From NCBI GenBank assembly GCA_903867305.1, contig CAIPQU010000045.1, positions 1 through 64,000 on the forward strand: DNA of 64,000 nucleotides, given 5' to 3'. Below, one piece after another: positions 9,354 through 19,616 of this stretch. Source of the DNA: an uncultured beta proteobacterium. GTDB lineage: Bacteria > Pseudomonadota > Gammaproteobacteria > Burkholderiales > Burkholderiaceae. Under the pieces are notes generated by a model, which saw only the letters and a list, made by a program, of their open reading frames with translations, was not told where the DNA came from and ran no database searches. Positions within the stretch are counted from its first letter, which is position 1. Every line of letters begins with the position of its first letter. Made by a program: the position numbers and the translations under genes.

Positions 9354-11576
9354 TCAAGTTTGATATTTAGTCAGCTGATCTTTAACGGGTAAGTCACGAA
9401 TAGTCTTACCCGTTGCAGCCGCAATAGCATTGATCACAGCTGGAGCTACCGCTGCAATAATAGGTTCGCCAATACCACCCCACTTGCCACCACTGTTTTG
9501 GATATAAGTCTCTACTTTAGGCATTTCTGCTAAACGTAATACTCGATAGTTATCAAAATTAGTTTGTTTAATGCGCCCATTTTCAACAGTACATTCACCC
9601 CATAAGGCAGCACTTAATCCATACACAATTGAACCTTGGACTTGTGTATCAATTTGACCAGGATTAACTGCATAACCACAATCTAAAGCGAGCGCCACAC
9701 GGTGTACTTTTACCTCACCATTCGGTTTGATGGATAACTCTACAATCGCAGCACTATAGGTGTCATAACTCATGAACTGAGCAATTCCACGATAGATGCC
9801 CTTCTTTAAAGGTTTACCCCATCCCCCTTTTTCAGCAACCAAATTCAAGATCGCGAGTTGTTTCGGTATCTTGGTATATTGGCGCCTAAATTCAAGTGGA
9901 TCAATCTTTGCTACGCGAGCAACTTCATCAACAAAAGCTTCAATGTAAAAAGAGTTTTGTGGAACATTCACTCCCCGCCAGGTACCTACTGGAACATGGG
10001 TATTTCGCATCGCATACTCAATGAGTAAATTAGGTACTCCATAGCAAAGTTGTTGATCACTATTGGGATCTCCAAACCATCCTTGAACTTGTGAATTATC
10101 TTTAAATCCCGTCAAATCTAGCGTAGGGTTTCGCCAAGCATATATTGACTGACCAGATAGACGAACATGCATCGCAGTCATTCGATTATTTTCATCCAAA
10201 CTTGCCGTGAGCTTACACATCGAGATTGGGCGATACTGCCCATGAGTCATGTCTTCTTCACGTGTCCATATCATTTTAATGGGAATGCCTGGCATTTGTT
10301 TAGCGATGTTAACGGCATTTACAACGTAGTCAGAAACTCGTGCCCTACGACCAAAACCGCCTCCAGGATCTAAACGATTAAGGACGCATTTCTCAATCGG
10401 CAATCCTAAGGTTTTCGATATCGCTAACTGCCCCCCCTCCGGATCTTGAGTCCCCACCCAAACTTCTGCACGCTCAGAAGTGACAAGCGCTGTACAGTTG
10501 ATCGGTTCCATCGTTGCATGCGCTAAAAATGGCGTACTGTAGGTGGCCTCAATGGTTTTCTTCCCCTGATTGAGGACGTTGAGTGTATCGCCCTCATTTC
10601 TGAAGGTATATAACCCTGATTTGGCTGTGAGGCCAGTCTTTAAATAAGCGTTTATCGTACCACTCGATTTCAAGCGTAACTCTGCATCATCCCAAGTGGC
10701 TTTGACTTTTTCAGAGGCCACTTTGGCATGCCACCACGTATCTGCAACAACCGCATAACCATCTTGTGCAACTTTGAGCACCCTTTTAACACCGGGCATA
10801 TTAATCGCTTGACTATCATCCAAACTTTTTAGCTGGGCACCAAAAACTGGACTACCAATATAAATGGCATTGAGCATGCCAGGTAATTGAATATCAATGC
10901 CATATTTTTTACTACCATCTAACTTATCTAGAGTATCTAAACGTTTAACCGATTGTCCAATTAATGTCCATTGCTGAGGATCTTTTAATATCAAGGTCTT
11001 TGGATCTGGAGGTGTCAATTTTCCTGCAGCATTAGCAACCGCACCATAGCTGATCGATCGATTCGATGGCCGATGGGTAATGATGCTATTTTTGGCGGTC
11101 AGCTCAGAAACAGGAACTTTCCACTCATTAGCAGCCGCTTGCAATAACATCGCTTTAGCTGAAGCCCCACCGCGACGCACGAGATCTTGTGAGAAGCGAA
11201 TGCCAAAACTACCTACTGTGAGCATTTGACCCCAAACATTTTGACGTGCTAAATTATCATTTGAACTCACGCGCTCTGCTGTGACCTTTGCCCAGTCTCC
11301 ATCTAGCTCTTCCGTAACTAGTTGTGCTAACCCAGTTAAAGTCCCTTGCCCCATCTCTACACGTGCGGTACGAATAATAATCGAATCATCTGGTTGAACA
11401 ACTACCCAAGCATTAACTTCCGGTGTGGCATTACTCGAAGATGTGGCATTTGCAATGAGTGGCAACTCAAAACCCAACACCAAGCCGGCACCTACCGAAG
11501 CAGTGTTGACTAAAAATTTCCTTCGACTTAAACGCTCGACTGTATTTTTATAAGAAGGGGAAGTATTCATCGTCAT
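9354..11576 (-). CDS. Xanthine dehydrogenase-family molybdopterin-binding subunit (isoquinoline 1-oxidoreductase beta-like), Tat-exported
   Basis: Twin-arginine 'LSRRKFLVNTASVGAGLVLG'; 'RLDPGGGFGRRARVSDYV' and 'KWGGIGEPIIAAVAPAVINAI' typical of IorB-type subunits. Confidence 0.9.
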   Translation of the reverse strand: MTMNTSPSYKNTVERLSRRKFLVNTASVGAGLVLGFELPLIANATSSSNATPEVNAWVVVQPDDSIIIRTARVEMGQGTLTGLAQLVTEELDGDWAKVTAERVSSNDNLARQNVWGQMLTVGSFGIRFSQDLVRRGGASAKAMLLQAAANEWKVPVSELTAKNSIITHRPSNRSISYGAVANAAGKLTPPDPKTLILKDPQQWTLIGQSVKRLDTLDKLDGSKKYGIDIQLPGMLNAIYIGSPVFGAQLKSLDDSQAINMPGVKRVLKVAQDGYAVVADTWWHAKVASEKVKATWDDAELRLKSSGTINAYLKTGLTAKSGLYTFRNEGDTLNVLNQGKKTIEATYSTPFLAHATMEPINCTALVTSERAEVWVGTQDPEGGQLAISKTLGLPIEKCVLNRLDPGGGFGRRARVSDYVVNAVNIAKQMPGIPIKMIWTREEDMTHGQYRPISMCKLTASLDENNRMTAMHVRLSGQSIYAWRNPTLDLTGFKDNSQVQGWFGDPNSDQQLCYGVPNLLIEYAMRNTHVPVGTWRGVNVPQNSFYIEAFVDEVARVAKIDPLEFRRQYTKIPKQLAILNLVAEKGGWGKPLKKGIYRGIAQFMSYDTYSAAIVELSIKPNGEVKVHRVALALDCGYAVNPGQIDTQVQGSIVYGLSAALWGECTVENGRIKQTNFDNYRVLRLAEMPKVETYIQNSGGKWGGIGEPIIAAVAPAVINAIAAATGKTIRDLPVKDQLTKYQT

Positions 11577-11581
11577 ATTAT

Positions 11582-12058
11582 TTATACTTTATTTTTATTA
11601 GGATTTTTGGCTAAATCAACTGCCATATGGATGGCTTCTCGGATACGTTGATAAGTTCCACAACGACAAATATTCGTCATCGAATCATCAATCTCTTGAT
11701 CCGTTGGATTTTCTTTACGTTTCAGTAAAGCACTTGCTGCCATAATCTGACCAGATTGACAATATCCACATTGAGGAACATCAACCTTAGCCCAAGCCTG
11801 CTGAACAGGATGCGATAAGTTTTGCGATAAGCCTTCAATCGTCGTAATTTTGTCTTTACTTGTAAGCATAGACAATTTATATACACAACTGCGCATGACC
11901 TCACCATTGATGTGAATAGAGCAAGATCCGCATTGAGCTACTCCACATCCAAACTTGGTTCCTGTCAGACCTAACTGCTCTCGAATAACCCATAACAATG
12001 GGGTATCAGGCTCAGCATTAACCTCATAAACCTTTCCATTAACGTGAATGGATGTCAT
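11582..12058 (-). CDS. (2Fe-2S)-binding subunit of molybdenum hydroxylase (IorA-like)
   Basis: 'TKFGCGVAQCGSCSIHINGEVMRSC' and 'PQCGYCQSGQIMAA...NICRCGTYQRI' [2Fe-2S] motifs. Confidence 0.93.
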   Translation of the reverse strand: MTSIHVNGKVYEVNAEPDTPLLWVIREQLGLTGTKFGCGVAQCGSCSIHINGEVMRSCVYKLSMLTSKDKITTIEGLSQNLSHPVQQAWAKVDVPQCGYCQSGQIMAASALLKRKENPTDQEIDDSMTNICRCGTYQRIREAIHMAVDLAKNPNKNKV

Positions 12059-12256
12059 ACCAATCTCCTCAGTTTTTAATTGTCTATTTGGATAGTAAAT
12101 TGATTAGGCGATATATCTATTGGGGTAAATACTATAAAAAAGCATTGAATCAGTGCTAGTTCAAAAAGCTCTAGGAAAGACCAATCAATTTAGAAGTAAA
12201 CTGATAATCTGATCACAGTCTAGCCCCTAAATTATTTAAAAAGTTGGAGGTATATC

Positions 12257-13234
12257 ATGAATCGACGCCTTTTTGGCCTTGCAGCGAGCGTTAGCGTATT
12301 AGGTGCATATCTCCCAAAAATAACTCATGCGGCATCTTGGCCAAATAAACCGATCCGTTGGATTGTGCCCTATGCGCCTGGAGGTTTAAGTGACACGTCA
12401 ACTCGAATCGTTGTTCAAAAATTGGTTGAAAATACCGGTTGGTCAATTGTGATTGAAAACAAACCTGGGGCAAATGCTTTGATTGGCTCCGAGTTTGTGG
12501 CCAGATCAGCTCCCGATGGTTATACCTTTCTCACAGTATTAGCAGCTCACTCAGTAAACCCAACTTTGTATGCCAACACCTTAAGCTTTGACCCTCTCAA
12601 AAGTCTAACTCCTGTCTCTTTAGTGGGTGTCACACCCCTCATGATGACGATTAGTAATGCTCTTCCCGTCAAAGATTTGAAAGAATTTATTGCTTATGCC
12701 AAAGCAAACCCCGGCAAACTTTCGTATGGCTCTTCAGGTATTGGCGCAGCTGCACATATGGCTACTGAACAATTTAAAATGAAGGCTGATATCGATATGG
12801 TGCATGTGCCTTATAAAGGGTCAGCTCTAGCCCTGCAAGATTTAATGGGGAATAATATTCAGGTATTTATCGATACTCCACCAACCGTCATGCCTCAAGT
12901 GCGCAACGGCAAAATTAAAGCTTTGGCAATCATGTCTCACCGCAGAATTTCAAGCGCCGCAGAAGTTCCAACGCTCATAGAAGCAGGTGGACCAGACCTA
13001 GATGCTTCAACATGGTCCATGTTTTTAACCACCACAGGCACTCCAAAAGATATCATTGATAAGGTTGCCTTTGAAACAAAACGAGCTATCAGCTCTGCGG
13101 ATTTGAAAGCACGTTTTGATAACTTGGGTCTTGAACCCTTTGGCAGTAATCCAGAAGAAACCAATAAATTTCTAAATAGTGAAGTAGCAAAAATGGCAGC
13201 TATTATTCAATCAAAAAATATTAAACCAGAATAA
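12257..13234 (+). CDS. Bug-family tripartite tricarboxylate transporter substrate-binding protein
   Basis: 'WPNKPIRWIVPYAPGGLSDTSTRIV...VIENKPGANALIGSE' Bug signature; GGAGG RBS. Confidence 0.92.
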   Translation: MNRRLFGLAASVSVLGAYLPKITHAASWPNKPIRWIVPYAPGGLSDTSTRIVVQKLVENTGWSIVIENKPGANALIGSEFVARSAPDGYTFLTVLAAHSVNPTLYANTLSFDPLKSLTPVSLVGVTPLMMTISNALPVKDLKEFIAYAKANPGKLSYGSSGIGAAAHMATEQFKMKADIDMVHVPYKGSALALQDLMGNNIQVFIDTPPTVMPQVRNGKIKALAIMSHRRISSAAEVPTLIEAGGPDLDASTWSMFLTTTGTPKDIIDKVAFETKRAISSADLKARFDNLGLEPFGSNPEETNKFLNSEVAKMAAIIQSKNIKPE

Positions 13235-13266
13235 TGATTTATCTATAACAAGCAAGATAGGCAAGA

Positions 13267-14226
13267 ATGAAATCACTTCTCCAATTAATTACACTTTTCA
13301 TCGCTAGTATTCCTATTTGTTATGGTCAAACATATCCGAATCGCCCAATCAATTTAGTTGTCCCCCAAGCTGCGGCTGGAACTAACGATATTGTGGCGCG
13401 TTTAATTGCTCCAGCTTTAGGAGAAATTCTCAAAACTTCCGTCATCGTGGAAAACCGCCCAGGAGCTGGGGGAAATATTGGAACTCAAAGTGTTGGAAAA
13501 GGGGCGAAGGATGGCTATACCCTTTTATTAACCATTAACAGTGCACAAGCAATTAATCCAGCGCTATATAAAAACCCAGGATTTGATCCGATGAATGATT
13601 TTGTTTTTCTATCCTATATTGGTTCGACTCCTTACGTTTTAGTTACCCCACCTAACTCCCCTCTAAAAACAATGGCGGATGTTATCGCTGCCGCAAAAAA
13701 ACGGCCAGGTGAATTATCGTATGCTTCTGCTGGTAATGGCACCATTAGTCATCTCTTGGGAGCGATGATCAACACAAGTGCTAATGTTGACATGCAACAT
13801 ATCCCTTATAAAGGAGTTTCTCCTGCGATTAATGATGTTCTGGGCGCACAAGTCCCTTTAGCATTTGCTAGTCTTCCTTCTGCACTCACCTATATTCGAT
13901 CTGGGAAATTAAATGCCATTGCCATGAGCTCTCCAAAACGTTCTCCACTAGCTCCTGAAATTCCAGCCATTGCAGAAACATATCCCGATTGTGTTGGCGA
14001 AGTATGGGTTGGATTATTCGCTCCTACAGGCATTAGTTCCGACATCATCAAGGCTTTACAAAGCGCCATGGAAAAAGTTTTATCTCAAGCAGACGTCAGG
14101 GAAAAATTAGTTGCCCAAGGCTTGGACTTAACGCCAGTTCCAACAAGTCAATTAACCACGAAATTAAAAGATGAGCTCATAAAGTGGAAAAAAATTGTGA
14201 AAGATTCCGGGGCGCATTTAGATTAA
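13267..14226 (+). CDS. Bug-family tripartite tricarboxylate transporter substrate-binding protein
   Basis: 'YPNRPINLVVPQAAAGTNDIVARLIAP...VIVENRPGAGGNIGT'. Confidence 0.92.
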   Translation: MKSLLQLITLFIASIPICYGQTYPNRPINLVVPQAAAGTNDIVARLIAPALGEILKTSVIVENRPGAGGNIGTQSVGKGAKDGYTLLLTINSAQAINPALYKNPGFDPMNDFVFLSYIGSTPYVLVTPPNSPLKTMADVIAAAKKRPGELSYASAGNGTISHLLGAMINTSANVDMQHIPYKGVSPAINDVLGAQVPLAFASLPSALTYIRSGKLNAIAMSSPKRSPLAPEIPAIAETYPDCVGEVWVGLFAPTGISSDIIKALQSAMEKVLSQADVREKLVAQGLDLTPVPTSQLTTKLKDELIKWKKIVKDSGAHLD

Positions 14227-14232
14227 TCCATC

Positions 14233-14260
14233 AAAAAAAATCCTCTTACTGGAGGATTTT
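14233..14260. terminator. Hairpin terminator between convergent genes
   Basis: AAAATCCTC-TTACTG-GAGGATTTT; A-tract on one side and T-tract on the other; the loop contains the stop codon of the minus-strand aminotransferase. Confidence 0.7.
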
Positions 14261-15430
14261 CTGCGCCGCTAAAACGCCACTACCTTTTAAGGTAATACCA
14301 AAAGCTTGTAAGCCCATCTCACATCCAGAAATCGCCGCCATAAGCGAAAGTTCATTACAGTCTCCAAGATGCCCAATCCTAAATACACGGCCATTGAGTC
14401 GTCCCAGTCCTGTGCCTAAAGATAAGTTATATCGCTCGAGAATGACTTTGCGTAATGCATTTGCGTCGATACCCTCGGGCAAAAGTACGCTGGTGACTAC
14501 CGGTGAATATACTGCAGGATCTTTACATAAGACTTCTAGTCCCCAAGCCTCTACAGCCGCTCGACAGGCAGCCCCTAGTTTTTGATGTCTCTGAAATACT
14601 TGCTCTAAGCCTTCTCCCATAATCATCTCAATGGCTTCACTCAAGCCATAAAGTAAATTTGTAGCAGGCGTCGTCGGAAAATATCCTGTTTTATTAGCTT
14701 CTAAAATCTCATCCCATGCCCAATACGCTTTGGGCATCTTAGAATCATGACTCGCTTCAATTGCTTTTTGAGAGATCACATTAAACCCCAAGCCAGGTGG
14801 CATCATGAGCCCCTTTTGTGAACCACTGATAGTGACATCAACTCCCCAATCATCATTTTGATAATCTGCGGAACATAATCCAGAGATAGTATCTACCATC
14901 AGCAGTGCTGGATGCTTTGCTGCATCAATGGCTTTTCTGACAGCCAACATATCTGAAGTGACTCCTGTTGAAGTCTCGTTATGTACGACACACACTGCTT
15001 TAATCTCGTGTTGCGTATCGGCCTTTAAGCGCTCCTCAATTTTCTGAGCATCAACACCATATCGCCAGCCTTCAATACCTGGCTGCCCAATGATCTCGGT
15101 GCGTAATCCCATCCGCAGAGCTAAACGATTCCAAAGAGAAGCAAAATGCCCAGATTCATACATCAAGACTAAATCACCAGTATTGAGTGTATTTACAAGA
15201 GCGGCTTCCCAAGCACCCGTTCCAGAACTTGGATAAATGATTACGGGATTTTTTGTTTTAAATAACTGCTTGATTTGGGTTAAAAGACTTAAACCAAATA
15301 CTCCAAACTCTGGTCCGCGATGATCAATCGTTTGATAACTAATTGCGCGAAGAATTCTAGAAGGAACCGGGCTGGGCCCAGGGATATGTAAGAAGTGTCT
15401 TCCTGAAGGGTGGTTGTCGAGTTTTAACAT
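14246..15430 (-). CDS. Class V aminotransferase (serine-glyoxylate/alanine-glyoxylate aminotransferase-like)
   Basis: 'HFLHIPGPSPVPSRILRAI', 'DTISGLCSADYQNDDWGVDVTISGSQKGLMMPPGLGF' PLP-lysine motif. Confidence 0.9.
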   Translation of the reverse strand: MLKLDNHPSGRHFLHIPGPSPVPSRILRAISYQTIDHRGPEFGVFGLSLLTQIKQLFKTKNPVIIYPSSGTGAWEAALVNTLNTGDLVLMYESGHFASLWNRLALRMGLRTEIIGQPGIEGWRYGVDAQKIEERLKADTQHEIKAVCVVHNETSTGVTSDMLAVRKAIDAAKHPALLMVDTISGLCSADYQNDDWGVDVTISGSQKGLMMPPGLGFNVISQKAIEASHDSKMPKAYWAWDEILEANKTGYFPTTPATNLLYGLSEAIEMIMGEGLEQVFQRHQKLGAACRAAVEAWGLEVLCKDPAVYSPVVTSVLLPEGIDANALRKVILERYNLSLGTGLGRLNGRVFRIGHLGDCNELSLMAAISGCEMGLQAFGITLKGSGVLAAQKILQ

Positions 15431-15566
15431 GGCACCTAGTCTTTTATAAATATGAGATCACTTATTCTAACTCGATTTATGTGGTCTGATGCCGACCATT
15501 GGGTATTTACCATGAGGCCCCTAAATTAGTTTATCCTTGGTTGTTAATTGAACAAAATGCACGCCA

Positions 15567-18500
15567 ATGAACAAGCCTAGTGTGACCCACCTATTAGCTG
15601 AGCGCTTAAAAAAATCAAGCTCTTCTGACGTCTATACGGACATCGCTAGCCGAGGACGTTATGCGACTGACGCTTCGATTTATCAAACTATTCCGCATGC
15701 AGTCTGTATCCCTCGCAATGGTGATGATATCGTTGCAGCGATTCAAATCTCTCAAGAACTCGAAGTTCCTATATTACCCCGTGGCGGTGGAACGAGCCAA
15801 TGTGGCCAGACAACAGGAGCTGCGTTAGTTATCGATAACTCGAAATATTTTCGAGAACTTCTCGATGTGAATGTTGAAGAAAAAATAGCTACAGTTCAAC
15901 CCGGTATCGTACTTGATCATCTCAATGCCCATCTAAAGAAACATCAATTATGGTATCCCGTGGATGTCTCAACATCTGGGCAAGCTACGATTGGTGGTAT
16001 GGCTGGCAATAATTCATGTGGTTCGCGGTCAATTGCTTACGGCAATATGGTACATAACGTATTGTCCATTGATGCTTGGTTAGCTAGTGGGCAGCTCGCA
16101 ACCTTTGGCTTAATGGAACATGCGCAAGGTCATGCAAAACGTTTAGGTGAACTAGTTCGAGACTTAGCCCATCAATATCAACCAGAAATTGATTTGAACT
16201 GGCCTAAAGTATTACGACGTGTCGCAGGCTATAACCTAGATATTTTTCATAATCAAAATGAGCGCCCTTATACATCAGATGGTAAAGTCAATCTTGCTCA
16301 CCTTCTCGTTGGCAGCGAAGGATCTCTTGCGTATTTCAAGCAACTCCAACTCAAGCTCTCCCAACTTCCAAAACACAAAACTCTTGGTGTGATCAATTTT
16401 GTGAGTTTTAAAAAAGCCATGGATAGTGCACAACATATCGTCAAATTAGGCCCTAGCGCGGTTGAATTAGTCGATCGCACCATGCTCGACTTAGGACGCG
16501 CAAATCCTGAATTTAAATCTGTGATTGAAACAGCCCTCATTGATAAAAATGCCCCAACTCCAGCAGCCATCTTGTTAGTTGAATTTAGTGGTGAAGAACA
16601 AACGCCTCTGATTGCTCAACTAAAAGATCTCATTAACCTGATGGCGGATCTTGGATTACCCAATAGCGTTGTGGAAATGATTCACCCGCAAATTCAAAAG
16701 AATCTATGGGAAGTTCGAAAAGCAGGTCTCAATATTATGATGAGTCTTAAAGGTGATGGTAAACCTGTCAGCTTTATCGAAGATTGTGCAGTCCCGTTGG
16801 AGCATCTTGCACAATACACTTCTGAGCTTACTGACATTTTTAGCAAATATGGCACACGAGGAACCTGGTACGCCCATGCTTCAGTCGGCACTTTACACGT
16901 AAGGCCTATTTTAGATATGCGGCGTGATGGTGCCACGAAAATGCGCGCCATTGCTGAAGAAGCTTCTGCCCTCGTCAAAGAATATAAGGGTGCCTTTAGC
17001 GGTGAGCATGGCGATGGCATCTCTCGCGGTGAATGGATCCAGTGGCAATTTGGTCCTAAAATTAATCAAGCATTTGAGCAAATTAAAAATGCCTTTGATC
17101 CAAGCAATTTATTCAATCCCGGCAAGATAGTGAACCCACCCAAGATGGATGACTACCAGCTGATGCGTTTTCATCCCCGGTATACAGTGAACTCAATACA
17201 GACTCAGCTTGACTGGTCTGCCTGGGATGTGCAAAACGATCCCATCACGGAACGAGTTACAAGCCCTGGGACAGGAATGGATCCGGCGCAAGGCTTTGCT
17301 AAAGCGGTTGAAATGTGTAATAACAATGGCCACTGTCGAAAATTTGATGCTGGCACGATGTGCCCTAGTTATCGCGTTACCCGCGATGAGCAACATCTCA
17401 CCAGAGGACGTGCGAATACGCTGCGCTTAGCCCTATCGAATCAACTGGAAGGAAATTCATTAACGAGTCCCTCTGTAAAAGCAGCGATGGATCTCTGTGT
17501 TAGTTGTAAGGGCTGCAAAAAAGAATGTCCTACTGGTGTTGATATGGCAAAAATGAAAATTGAGTTTTTGAGCCATTATAAAAAAGAACATGGGCTAACG
17601 CTAAGGGATCGCCTGATTGCCTACCTCCCCCACTATGCCAACTTCATTGCAAAAACTCCCGGACTGCCAGCCCTTCTTAACTTACGTAACCGAATTCCGT
17701 TACTGGCAAAATTGACAGAGTTGGTATTCGGAATCTCTGCTAAAAGATCTCTCCCGACCTGGCAATCAAAAACCATTTGGGATTTGAAAGAATACAATCA
17801 AGGGCTCAAAGAATATCAATCGATGGCAAAACATGGACAACGAATGGTCGTTCTTTTTGCAGATACATTTAATGCCCATTTTGAACCTGACAACATCATT
17901 GCAGCCGCAAAGGTTCTAGAAAAATCTGGGTATTGGGTTTATATTCCTCGTAAATCAAAAGGCCATTATTGCTGTGGTCGTACTTTTTTAAGTAGTGGCC
18001 TGGTCGATGAAGCAAAAGTCCATGCTCGTGAACTTTTACAGTTACTCCATGAATATGCACAAGTAGAAATTCCTATCATTGGTCTTGAACCTTCTTGCAT
18101 ATTGTCATTACGTGATGAATATTTAATGATGGGCTTAAATCATCAAGCTGAGCTAGTTGCAAAACATAGTTATACCTTCGAAGAATTTATTCTCAAAGAG
18201 GCGCTTATAAAAGAATCAACGGACTCAGTTCATCAGAAAAAATTTCAATTTCAACCAACCAATCAGGAAATTCTGGTACATGGTCACTGTCATCAAAAAG
18301 CTTTTGAAGTGGTCAGTCCAATTTTAGAAGTTCTCAAGATGATTCCAGGTGCTCACCCCCAATTAATTGAAACTTCTTGTTGTGGCATGGCAGGTAGTTT
18401 TGGTTATGAAGTTGAGCATGCTGAGATTTCTCAACAAATGGCAGAACTATCTTTATTACCCACCATCAGAAATTCGCCCAATGCCATCATTGTGGCAGAT

Positions 18501-18587
18501 GGAACGAGTTGTCGTCATCAAATTGATGATGGTGCACATCGAAAAGCCCTTCACGTTGCAAAGATTTTACAAATACACTTAAAGTAG
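15567..18587 (+). CDS. FAD-linked oxidase fused to 4Fe-4S/CCG domains (YdiJ/GlcDF-like 2-hydroxyacid dehydrogenase)
   Basis: FAD_binding_4 'PILPRGGGTSQCGQTTGAALVID'; 'CVSCKGCKKECPTGVDM' 4Fe-4S; CCG motifs 'YCCGRTFLSSG' and 'TSCCGMAGSFGYE'. Confidence 0.9.
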   Translation: MNKPSVTHLLAERLKKSSSSDVYTDIASRGRYATDASIYQTIPHAVCIPRNGDDIVAAIQISQELEVPILPRGGGTSQCGQTTGAALVIDNSKYFRELLDVNVEEKIATVQPGIVLDHLNAHLKKHQLWYPVDVSTSGQATIGGMAGNNSCGSRSIAYGNMVHNVLSIDAWLASGQLATFGLMEHAQGHAKRLGELVRDLAHQYQPEIDLNWPKVLRRVAGYNLDIFHNQNERPYTSDGKVNLAHLLVGSEGSLAYFKQLQLKLSQLPKHKTLGVINFVSFKKAMDSAQHIVKLGPSAVELVDRTMLDLGRANPEFKSVIETALIDKNAPTPAAILLVEFSGEEQTPLIAQLKDLINLMADLGLPNSVVEMIHPQIQKNLWEVRKAGLNIMMSLKGDGKPVSFIEDCAVPLEHLAQYTSELTDIFSKYGTRGTWYAHASVGTLHVRPILDMRRDGATKMRAIAEEASALVKEYKGAFSGEHGDGISRGEWIQWQFGPKINQAFEQIKNAFDPSNLFNPGKIVNPPKMDDYQLMRFHPRYTVNSIQTQLDWSAWDVQNDPITERVTSPGTGMDPAQGFAKAVEMCNNNGHCRKFDAGTMCPSYRVTRDEQHLTRGRANTLRLALSNQLEGNSLTSPSVKAAMDLCVSCKGCKKECPTGVDMAKMKIEFLSHYKKEHGLTLRDRLIAYLPHYANFIAKTPGLPALLNLRNRIPLLAKLTELVFGISAKRSLPTWQSKTIWDLKEYNQGLKEYQSMAKHGQRMVVLFADTFNAHFEPDNIIAAAKVLEKSGYWVYIPRKSKGHYCCGRTFLSSGLVDEAKVHARELLQLLHEYAQVEIPIIGLEPSCILSLRDEYLMMGLNHQAELVAKHSYTFEEFILKEALIKESTDSVHQKKFQFQPTNQEILVHGHCHQKAFEVVSPILEVLKMIPGAHPQLIETSCCGMAGSFGYEVEHAEISQQMAELSLLPTIRNSPNAIIVADGTSCRHQIDDGAHRKALHVAKILQIHLK

Positions 18588-18620
18588 AATAATTCATAAT
18601 AAATAATAATTGGAGCCATC

Positions 18621-19601
18621 ATGAGCATCAGAAATACCTTGGTATCTTTTGTACTTCTTTTACTTGGAGTAATGCTCTCAGTCAGTTCACAAGCTCAAAT
18701 CTATCCCAATAAACCAATTCATCTTATTGTTGGCTTTGCGCCAGGTGGCGGAACAGATATCGTCGCTCGAGCAATTGGCCCTAAGATAGGTGAAATTCTA
18801 GGACAGCCCGTGATTATAGAAAATCGTAGTGGGGCTGCTGGAACTATTGCTGCTGACTATGTTGCGAAATCGAATCCAGATGGTTATACGCTTCTCATGG
18901 GCCACTCTAATTCGAATGCTATCGCGCCTTTTGTTTTAGCAAAGGTTCCCTATAATGCTGCAACGGACTTTTCACCGATCACCTACTTAGGTTATGTCCC
19001 CAATGTTTTAGCGATCAATCCCATGACACCTGCCAATAACGTCAATGAGCTTGTCGCCCTAGCAAAAGCCAAACCAGGCCAGTTTACCTATGGTTCATCT
19101 GGTATTGGAAGCACTCAGCACCTAGCGGGTGCGTTATTTGGAAAAATTGCAGGAATTGAAATTAATCATGTCCCCTATAAAGGGAGTGGGCAAGCAATTA
19201 TTGATTTGTTGGCCGGTCAAATCACAATGAATTTTGATACTTTGCCTCCACTACTTGAACAAATCAAAGGTGGCAAGTTACGCGCCCTAGCAGTATCAAC
19301 CCCAAAACGCCTTCCTCAATTACAAAACGTACCGACATTTCTAGAAGTGGGAATCCCTGGATTTGATGTCACCAATTGGTACTCAATTATGGGACCAAAA
19401 GGAATGCCCCCTGAGATGGTAGCCCGCATTGATAAGGCAGTAAAAGCGGCGATGACGGATACGAATATTAAAGGTACGCTAGATAGTCAAGGACTTCAAA
19501 GTAGTGGACCGACGTCACCAGAAGCGTTTGGTGTATTTATAAAATCAGAATTAGATAAGTACTCAAAGCTTGTGAAAGAACTTAATATCAAAGCGGAGTA
19601 A
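18621..19601 (+). CDS. Bug-family tripartite tricarboxylate transporter substrate-binding protein
   Basis: 'YPNKPIHLIVGFAPGGGTDIVARAIGPKIGE...VIIENRSGAAGTIAAD'. Confidence 0.92.
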   Translation: MSIRNTLVSFVLLLLGVMLSVSSQAQIYPNKPIHLIVGFAPGGGTDIVARAIGPKIGEILGQPVIIENRSGAAGTIAADYVAKSNPDGYTLLMGHSNSNAIAPFVLAKVPYNAATDFSPITYLGYVPNVLAINPMTPANNVNELVALAKAKPGQFTYGSSGIGSTQHLAGALFGKIAGIEINHVPYKGSGQAIIDLLAGQITMNFDTLPPLLEQIKGGKLRALAVSTPKRLPQLQNVPTFLEVGIPGFDVTNWYSIMGPKGMPPEMVARIDKAVKAAMTDTNIKGTLDSQGLQSSGPTSPEAFGVFIKSELDKYSKLVKELNIKAE

Positions 19602-19616
19602 AGCTTTCGGTAAAAA

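Noticed and set aside
14184-14585. 133-aa plus-strand ORF opposite the class V aminotransferase
   Set aside because: Overlaps the 3' end of a Bug gene and the antisense of a well-supported aminotransferase; no domain.
16298-17430. Several shadow ORFs within the FAD/Fe-S oxidase gene
   Set aside because: All overlap a single strongly supported 1006-aa reading frame.
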